47,041 bases of DNA. Source: Marivivens donghaensis. Its GTDB lineage: Bacteria > Pseudomonadota > Alphaproteobacteria > Rhodobacterales > Rhodobacteraceae. Every line of letters begins with the position of its first letter. Within the stretch, counting starts at the first letter, position 1. A program made the translations under genes and the position numbers. The stretch lies in contig NZ_JAATOP010000017.1 in the NCBI RefSeq assembly GCF_011806565.1, positions 1 to 47,041 of the forward strand, in the 5' to 3' direction. The notes under the pieces were generated by a model. It was not told the origin of the DNA, did no database searches, and saw only the letters and a list, made by a program, of their open reading frames with translations. This document shows, in pieces, positions 42,687-47,041 of this stretch.

Positions 42687-43421
42687 TTATCGACGGCGCT
42701 TACGGCCTCTGAACGGCGCTCCTGCGGGCTGTCCCATCGTATTGAAAAAGCGCCAATCACGGGAGACGGAGATCACGGTGTCCACGCGCTCGGCCTCGGT
42801 CACGGTAGACTGCACGAAGTAGCCAGTGGCTTCGATCACAGCCTCGATCAGGTACTGACCGACGAGACCCTGTTCCTTCGGTGACCAATCCTTGGCCAGC
42901 GCGAGTTCGCGGCGCTTGATGAACAGGTCGGTGACGCGGCGCTTGACGTGGGTTGCCGAACGCTTACTCGCCTCCTCGGCCAGACGCTTGTAGAACTTCT
43001 TGTCCAACTCACGGACCTCGGCGTAGCGCATCTCAGCGTTGACCGAGCCGCCGATGGTCATTGCCATCGTGGACATCTTCACGCGGGGGCTGGTGATGGT
43101 GGCGACCATGTGACGGATGGCAACGTAGGCGATCATGTCGAGGTCATGCTCTGCCGCCTTGAGCAGCTTGTAGGCTGGACCCTTGCGGCCAGCTTTACCT
43201 GCCTCGCGCTGGGCAAACATCTCACCGATCTTCGCGGAGACCTTGAGGACCGCTCGGTTGATCAGCATCGAGCCGTAAGCGGTGCCCTCTTCGCGGCCAT
43301 GCTCTTGGTCCTTGGCAACCTGCTTGCGGTAGCGGTCGATGCCCTTCTCGCGCATCTCCATTTCGAGTTCAGCTTGCTGCTGGAAGAGGTCGGCGGCGGG
43401 GGTGATGGGCTGTGCGAACAT
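42687..43421 (-). CDS. Stand-alone N-terminal domain of T7-type RNA polymerase
   Basis: A 244-residue protein that follows the N-terminal domain of single-subunit T7-like RNA polymerases: helix LEMEMREKGIDRYRKQ, AYKLLKAAEHDLDMIAYVAIRHM (compare FLQEIKPEAVAYITIK of T7), MRYAEVRELDKKFYKRLAEE (compare RFGRIRDLEAKHFKKN), and YLIEAVIEATGYF (compare CIEMLIESTGM). It stops at about the position equal to residue 250 of T7 RNA polymerase with a short basic tail (RGRKRRR) and TAA, then a terminator. The palm, fingers and catalytic aspartates are absent, so it cannot polymerise. In T7 this domain contacts the AT-rich promoter part and the nascent RNA. No frameshifts in it. Confidence 0.75.
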   Translation of the reverse strand: MFAQPITPAADLFQQQAELEMEMREKGIDRYRKQVAKDQEHGREEGTAYGSMLINRAVLKVSAKIGEMFAQREAGKAGRKGPAYKLLKAAEHDLDMIAYVAIRHMVATITSPRVKMSTMAMTIGGSVNAEMRYAEVRELDKKFYKRLAEEASKRSATHVKRRVTDLFIKRRELALAKDWSPKEQGLVGQYLIEAVIEATGYFVQSTVTEAERVDTVISVSRDWRFFNTMGQPAGAPFRGRKRRR

Positions 43422-43472
43422 CGCGGTCTCCGTGGGGAATGGGGAGACCCTGAGGTTCAGTGAGCGTCAGCA

Positions 43473-43508
43473 TTAAAGGTTAAGTTAAAGGTTAAGTTAA
43501 AGGTTAAA
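43473..43508. repeat. Three tandem 12-bp repeats upstream of the polymerase fragment
   Basis: TTAAAGGTTAAG, TTAAAGGTTAAG, TTAAAGGTTAAA, without spacers, about 52 bp upstream of the minus-strand start at 43421. Similar short AT-rich repeats occur in T7-like phage termini and early regions. Confidence 0.7.
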
Positions 43509-43566
43509 TACACCTTCACCTACACCTCTAACAGGAAACTCTAACTGAACCTCTATGGGTCTTGAT

Positions 43567-43584
43567 CAATAGGGTGGGTTAATT
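43567..43584. promoter_or_regulatory. Conserved phage intergenic motif, copy 2
   Basis: CAATAGGGTGGGTTAATT, between the 102-residue gene and the polymerase fragment gene. Confidence 0.45.
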
Positions 43585-43608
43585 GGGAGGAGGAGGAGGA
43601 AGAGGGTC

Positions 43609-43917
43609 TTAACCCAGCTTCGAAAGCACCCGTTCGAGTGCTATGGTGTCGGCCAATTTGGCGTTCGACTTCTTGAGGTACTCGATCTCCTCAAGGGCAT
43701 CACGCAGAGCGATGCGGAGGTTCGTCGTCTCGGTGTGGAGGGCCATGTAGTTCTCCACCGCGCTCTCCACCTCTGCCGAGGTGTTGAGGGCATAACGCTG
43801 CAACTCGTCCAAGGTCGCGTTCACCTCAACCATGCGGTTTTCGAGGAGCGACTGAGCGACTGAGGGCAGGTTCTTCTCGATCAGATTGGCGATGATGTTC
43901 TGCATTGGAATGTCCAT
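43609..43917 (-). CDS. Hypothetical small coiled-coil protein
   Basis: A 102-residue helical protein, probably a coiled coil (heptad-like leucines in LRIALRDALEEIEYLKKSN). Start ATG at 43917; an in-frame ATG at 43905 is an alternative; neither has a strong Shine-Dalgarno. It lies upstream of the polymerase fragment on the same strand and is closest to attR. No domain recognised; position fits an early gene of the parent phage. Confidence 0.6.
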   Translation of the reverse strand: MDIPMQNIIANLIEKNLPSVAQSLLENRMVEVNATLDELQRYALNTSAEVESAVENYMALHTETTNLRIALRDALEEIEYLKKSNAKLADTIALERVLSKLG

Positions 43918-43924
43918 TCGTGTT

Positions 43925-43951
43925 TTGACATTCGCAATCCGTTATTGACAT
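43925..43951 (+). repeat. Two TTGACAT motifs near attR
   Basis: TTGACAT at 43925 and at 43945, in the same orientation as the four copies near attL (33093-33129). Confidence 0.5.
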
Positions 43952-43970
43952 GCACTTTCGAGACTATCTC

Positions 43971-43987
43971 TAGGGTGGGTTAATTCC
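43971..43987. promoter_or_regulatory. Conserved phage intergenic motif, copy 3
   Basis: TAGGGTGGGTTAATTCC, 54 bp upstream of the 102-residue gene (minus strand). Preceded on plus by GACTATCTC, giving some resemblance to a T7-type promoter (GACTCACTATAGGG). Confidence 0.45.
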
Positions 43988-44004
43988 CCAGCCGAAAGGA
44001 AAGT

Positions 44005-44085
44005 CTGTAAGCCAATGATTTGTTTGGGTTTTCTCGGCCAAACTAGTCTCGCTACCCGTGGTTGTCTTGTAAGCGAGATCATTTT
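44005..44085 (+). repeat. Two arm-type repeats near attR
   Basis: CTGTAAGCCAATGATTT (44005-44021) and CTTGTAAGCGAGATCATTTT (44066-44085), related to the copy at 33043-33058 beyond the other core. In the circular form these would flank the core on both sides. Confidence 0.5.
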
Positions 44086-44100
44086 GATGTCGGAAGTATT

Positions 44101-44112
44101 CGGATTTTGAAT
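44101..44112. repeat. Right attachment core (attR)
   Basis: CGGATTTTGAAT, identical to 33020-33031. It is the anticodon loop and 3' stem side of the split tRNA; the sequence beyond 44100 no longer matches any tRNA. Confidence 0.85.
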
Positions 44113-44142
44113 CCGCTGCGTCTACCATTCCGCCATACCGGC
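44101..44142 (-). pseudogene. tRNA-Leu(CAA), 5' half of the disrupted host gene
   Basis: On minus: 5' acceptor strand GCCGGTA, D arm (GGCGGAATGGTAGACGC), 5' anticodon stem GCGGA, loop TTCAAAA (anticodon CAA) and TCCG. Variable and T arms are missing. Joined to 33019-32976 it gives 86 nt with acceptor GCCGGTA/TACCGGC and anticodon stem GCGGA/TCCGC fully paired. Confidence 0.92.
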
Positions 44143-44186
44143 CAACACCGTTCCTCTAGCCGTGCGCCAGAGGAACGTCAACGCAC

Positions 44187-45038
44187 TTAAAGCGAGCGGG
44201 CTTCGAATGTATTGCACTGCCCCATATCGGCAGTCTGGAAGCCCGTATCAAACCAGCGCTGGCGCTGTTCGGAGGTGCCGTGCGTGAAGGTGTGCGGCTG
44301 GACACGCTGGCCTGCGTTGCGTTGCAGCGTGTCATCACCAATCTGGCGGGCCGCATTCAGCGCCTCGCGGATATCGCCCGCCTCCAGCGTGCCCAGAGCG
44401 TCTTGCGCATAGCGCGCGAAGATGCCGGAGAAACAGTCGGCTTGAAGTTCGGTCATCACCGAAATGCGGTTCGCGTCAGCCTCGGAAGAGCGCTGGCGCA
44501 GGCGCATCGTCTGATCGAGGATGCCAAGCTGGTCCTGCACCGCGTGGGCGACCTCGTGAGCGACGACATAAGCGGCGGCAAAGTCACCCCCTGCCCCGAG
44601 CTGGCGATCCATCACGGTAAAGAACTGGGTGTCGAGGTAGATCATCCCGTCGAGCGGACAGTAAAACGGCCCCGTGACCGCGCTCGCGCCGCCGCAATCG
44701 GACTGGGTGCCGCCGGAGAATAGTACAAGCTGCGGCGGGCGGTACTGGATGCCTGCCTGTTCGGGCAACACGGTGTCCCAGACGTCTTCGGTATCGGCCA
44801 ACGTGACGGCGACAAACTCGCCCTCCTGCTGCTCCGCTGCGGTCAGCTCGCGCGACTGGCCCGTCGGCACCTGTTGCCCGCCATCCAGCAGCGGCGACAC
44901 GTCCACCCCGAGGAACCAGCCGATGACGACGATGGCAAGAACACCCAAGCCTCCGACACCGCCGATGGCGCCGCCCCGACCGCCCATACGGCGGCGGTCC
45001 TGGATGTTTGTACTTTGGCGTCTGCCTTGCCATTTCAT
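44187..45038 (-). CDS. YpfJ-type neutral zinc metallopeptidase
   Basis: A 283-residue membrane-anchored protein of the zinc-peptidase family PF04228 (YpfJ). An N-terminal basic stretch (MKWQGRRQSTNIQDRR) and GGRGG motif precede one membrane helix (about 30-45); the catalytic zinc motif HEVAH is in VVAHEVAHAVQDQLG (about residue 160), and further landmarks are ELQADCFSGIFA and TFTHGTSEQRQRWF. The ATG is preceded by GGAGG. Host gene, immediately outside the element. Substrate unknown. Confidence 0.9.
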   Translation of the reverse strand: MKWQGRRQSTNIQDRRRMGGRGGAIGGVGGLGVLAIVVIGWFLGVDVSPLLDGGQQVPTGQSRELTAAEQQEGEFVAVTLADTEDVWDTVLPEQAGIQYRPPQLVLFSGGTQSDCGGASAVTGPFYCPLDGMIYLDTQFFTVMDRQLGAGGDFAAAYVVAHEVAHAVQDQLGILDQTMRLRQRSSEADANRISVMTELQADCFSGIFARYAQDALGTLEAGDIREALNAARQIGDDTLQRNAGQRVQPHTFTHGTSEQRQRWFDTGFQTADMGQCNTFEARSL

Positions 45039-45146
45039 GAATTGATCCTCCGTTAGCTCTCGAACTTAACTGGCGGACATGCAATTGTGTTCCCGCGCGT
45101 GCGTTCCGTTCGCCTCCTCCATTTCATTTACGAGCTGTTTTTTCCG

Positions 45147-45725
45147 ATGATCCGTAGTCTTTATAACTGGACCATGTCGCTTGCGCGGGGTCCGCACGCT
45201 CTCTGGGCGCTCGCGCTCGTGTCGTTCATTGAATCCTCGGTCTTCCCGATCCCGCCCGACGTGCTGATGATCCCGATGATCATCGCCCGCCCGAACAAGG
45301 CGTTCCTGATCGCGGCAGTCGCGACCATCTCATCGGTGCTTGGTGCGCTGCTCGGCTATTTCATCGGCTACGCGCTGTTCGACCTGATCGGAGAGCCCGT
45401 GCTCGCCTTCTACGGCAAGATGCACGCCTTCGACGATTTCGCCGCGCGCTTTGATCAATATGGTGTCTGGGCCGTGCTGATCGCAGGTGTCACGCCCTTC
45501 CCGTTCAAGGTCATCACCATCGCCTCTGGCGTCTTGCAGTTCCAGCTCGTCCCGTTCCTCATCTCCGCCATCATCGCACGCGGCCTGCGCTTCTTCATCG
45601 TGGCGGGCCTCTTGTGGAAATTCGGTACACCTATCCGTGATTTCATCGAAAAGCGCTTGGGTCTGGTGTTCATTGTGTTTTGTGTCGTGCTCATCGGTGG
45701 CTTCTATCTTGTGAAATACCTCTAA
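45147..45725 (+). CDS. DedA/VTT family membrane protein (YqaA-like)
   Basis: A 192-residue inner-membrane protein with about five hydrophobic segments. It has the VTT/DedA core: FIESSVFPIPPDVLMIPMI, then GALLGYFIGY and FTPFPFKV-like G-V-T-P-F-P-F-K. DedA proteins are lipid scramblases or flippases of the envelope; the exact role is not defined. ATG at 45147 begins the conserved part (a GTG at 45087 is possible). The stop overlaps the dsbB start (TAATG). Confidence 0.85.
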   Translation: MIRSLYNWTMSLARGPHALWALALVSFIESSVFPIPPDVLMIPMIIARPNKAFLIAAVATISSVLGALLGYFIGYALFDLIGEPVLAFYGKMHAFDDFAARFDQYGVWAVLIAGVTPFPFKVITIASGVLQFQLVPFLISAIIARGLRFFIVAGLLWKFGTPIRDFIEKRLGLVFIVFCVVLIGGFYLVKYL

Positions 45726-46210
45726 TGAACAAACGCAATAAAATCGTCGCTCTGGCCGGACTTGCGCACGCAGGGATGCTCGGCGGAGCCTACTTCATTT
45801 TCGAAAAACTGATGGGCCTGCCGCCCTGCGCGATGTGCTTCTGGCAGCGCTACCCGCACGGCGCGGCGATCGTCATCGCCATCGCGGCGCTGTTCCTGCC
45901 CGGCCCTGTGCTGCCCGTCCTTGGCCTTCTGGCCGCGCTGACAACCGGCGGCATCGGCGTCTACCACGCCGGCGTCGAGCAGAAATGGTGGGCTGGCCCG
46001 TCCTCCTGCACGGGGAGCGGCCAAGATCTCGGCGCGCTGAGCGGCACCGACCTTCTTGCCGTGGACGCGGCCCCCAAACTGGTGATGTGTGACCAGATCA
46101 GCTGGCAGTGGCTCGGCCTTTCCATGCCGGCCTGGAACGCTGTCGTGTCCTTCGGCATCGCGATCATCTGGATCATGGCGATCCGCGCCAGCCGCCGCAC
46201 AGTATATTAA
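45725..46210 (+). CDS. Disulfide bond formation protein DsbB
   Basis: A 161-residue inner-membrane protein with four predicted helices. The first redox pair is CAMC in PPCAMCFWQRYPH; the second pair is C in SSCTGSG and C in LVMCDQIS, in the second periplasmic loop. It would reoxidise DsbA and pass electrons to quinone. The start ATG at 45725 overlaps the stop of the preceding gene by one base, so both are co-translated. Confidence 0.88.
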   Translation: MNKRNKIVALAGLAHAGMLGGAYFIFEKLMGLPPCAMCFWQRYPHGAAIVIAIAALFLPGPVLPVLGLLAALTTGGIGVYHAGVEQKWWAGPSSCTGSGQDLGALSGTDLLAVDAAPKLVMCDQISWQWLGLSMPAWNAVVSFGIAIIWIMAIRASRRTVY

Positions 46211-46223
46211 CAAGGAGCCAGCA

Positions 46224-47041
46224 ATGACCCATGTGATCCTGATCGGAGCCCCCGTCGACTGCGGAAAACGCCGCCGTGGCTGCCTGATGGGCCCCGACGC
46301 CTACCGTGTGGCCCGCCTGCCCGAAACTGTGACCAACCTCGGCCACACGGTCGAGGATATCGGCAACCTCGCACCGGCCAAGGTCGATGCGGGCGCGCCG
46401 AACAACCCCGTTGTGCATATGCTGGACGAAAACGTCGGCTGGACACAGACGCTGGCGGCTGCCGCGCTGGAACACGCACCCAAGGGCCTGCCGATCTTCA
46501 TGGGCGGCGACCACGCACTTTCGCTCGGGTCGGTCAGCGGCATCGCGGCCCACGCCGAAAAGGAAGGCCGCCCGCTCTATATCCTCTGGCTCGACGCGCA
46601 CACGGACGTCCACACGCCCGACACCTCGACCAGCGGCAACCTGCACGGCACGCCCGTGGGTTATGTCACGGGCCGTGAAGGCTTCGACGCCTTCCCGCCG
46701 CTCACGACCACCATCCCCGTCGAGCGCGTCGGCATGATTGGCCTGCGCTCCGTCGACCCCGAAGAGCGCGCGTTTCTTGAGGACAGCGACAACGGCTCCG
46801 CCACGCTGGTCGACATGCGCACTATCGACGAGGTCGGTATCGCCAAACCGCTCGGTGAATTCCTCGAACGGGTGAAAGCCGACAACGCGATGCTGCACGT
46901 CTCGCTCGACGTCGACTTCCTCGACCCCTCGGTCGCCCCTGCGGTCGGCACCACGGTTCCCGGCGGCGCAACGGTCCGCGAAGCGCACCTCGTCATGGAA
47001 ATGCTCTGCGACAGCGGCCTCGTCACCTCGCTCGATCTGGT
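46224..47041 (+). CDS. Arginase (partial, runs off the window)
   Basis: The first 272 codons of a ureohydrolase-family enzyme. Manganese ligands are in GGDHALSLGS, DAHTDVHTP and SLDVDFLDP, followed by VAPAVGTTVPGG. This is the arginase/agmatinase fold, and the order and spacing of motifs (GNLHGTPVGYVTG, VGMIGLRSVDPEE) fit arginase, which splits arginine to ornithine and urea. The ATG follows AAGGAG, 13 bp after dsbB. Only the last part of the protein is missing. Confidence 0.9.
   Translation, partial: MTHVILIGAPVDCGKRRRGCLMGPDAYRVARLPETVTNLGHTVEDIGNLAPAKVDAGAPNNPVVHMLDENVGWTQTLAAAALEHAPKGLPIFMGGDHALSLGSVSGIAAHAEKEGRPLYILWLDAHTDVHTPDTSTSGNLHGTPVGYVTGREGFDAFPPLTTTIPVERVGMIGLRSVDPEERAFLEDSDNGSATLVDMRTIDEVGIAKPLGEFLERVKADNAMLHVSLDVDFLDPSVAPAVGTTVPGGATVREAHLVMEMLCDSGLVTSLDL

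Larger units (their letters stand above)
33020..44112. mobile_element. 11.1-kb integrated element inside tRNA-Leu(CAA)
   Basis: The element is bounded by a 12-bp direct repeat (CGGATTTTGAAT) at 33020-33031 and 44101-44112, which is part of the tRNA anticodon loop and stem. The distance between the copies is 11,081 bp. Host tRNA halves lie outside each copy and together form a complete tRNA. Contents: phage-like minus-strand genes and a tRNA near both ends, and nuclease, NTPase and recombinase cargo in the middle. Base composition and codon use in the cargo differ visibly from the flanking host genes. No tyrosine integrase gene is seen. Confidence 0.85.

Overview
The window reads as a chromosomal segment of a marine-type alphaproteobacterium, most likely of the Rhodobacteraceae (Roseobacter group). 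The basis is gene content and protein style: pst-pho operon order, a Zn-cysteine-free HemB, a patatin/3-hydroxybutyrate dehydrogenase pair, a PsuK/PsuG pair, large acidic RTX-Hint proteins, DUF2254 and SYLF proteins, and high G+C with strong C/G third positions. The species cannot be named from the sequence alone.

Layout. 1-3781: 3' end of pstC, then pstA, pstB, phoU and phoB (phosphate uptake and its regulation), closed by a strong terminator. 4000-4800: a LuxR-type regulator with no luxI in the window. 5255-6962 (minus): rpsB-tsf. 7184-8997: pseudouridine kinase and glycosidase. 9073-11667: a DUF502 membrane protein, then patatin and bdhA on minus. 11826-11936: a likely unannotated small RNA. 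12013-14381: a peptide-type solute-binding protein, an entericidin-like lipoprotein and a CsbD-like protein. 14391-18446: an XRE-cupin regulator divergent from an AMP-dependent ligase, a DsbA/FrnE-like protein and an MFS exporter. 18427-25428: mfd, a small membrane protein, hemB, a SYLF lipoprotein and a DUF2254 protein. 25487-32174: a MobA-like nucleotidyltransferase and two secreted RTX proteins with homologous C-terminal Hint domains.

32976-44142 is the unusual part. A host tRNA-Leu(CAA) gene is cut in its anticodon loop by an 11,081-bp element. The 5' half lies at 44142-44101 and the 3' half at 33031-32976, with a 12-bp core repeat at each junction. Joined, the halves give a perfect 86-nt tRNA, and neither junction restores it. 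The element instead carries its own intact and different tRNA-Leu(CAA) at 33587-33670. Reading inward from the ends, the minus-strand genes look phage-derived, including a free-standing N-terminal domain of a T7-type RNA polymerase with its own terminator, and a reading frame interrupted by two in-frame TAG codons. The centre is cargo of lower G+C: an Mrr-type nuclease with a KAP P-loop NTPase, a small serine recombinase with a res-like site, and an operon of a second PD-(D/E)xK-like nuclease with two mutually paralogous small acidic proteins. No tyrosine integrase is visible, although integrase-arm-like repeats occur at both ends. I infer a T7-like-phage-derived element, perhaps a satellite or a decayed prophage, that carries defence genes and supplies the tRNA it destroys.

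44187-47041 returns to host chromosome: a YpfJ-type zinc metallopeptidase, a DedA/VTT membrane protein, DsbB, and an arginase that runs off the end.
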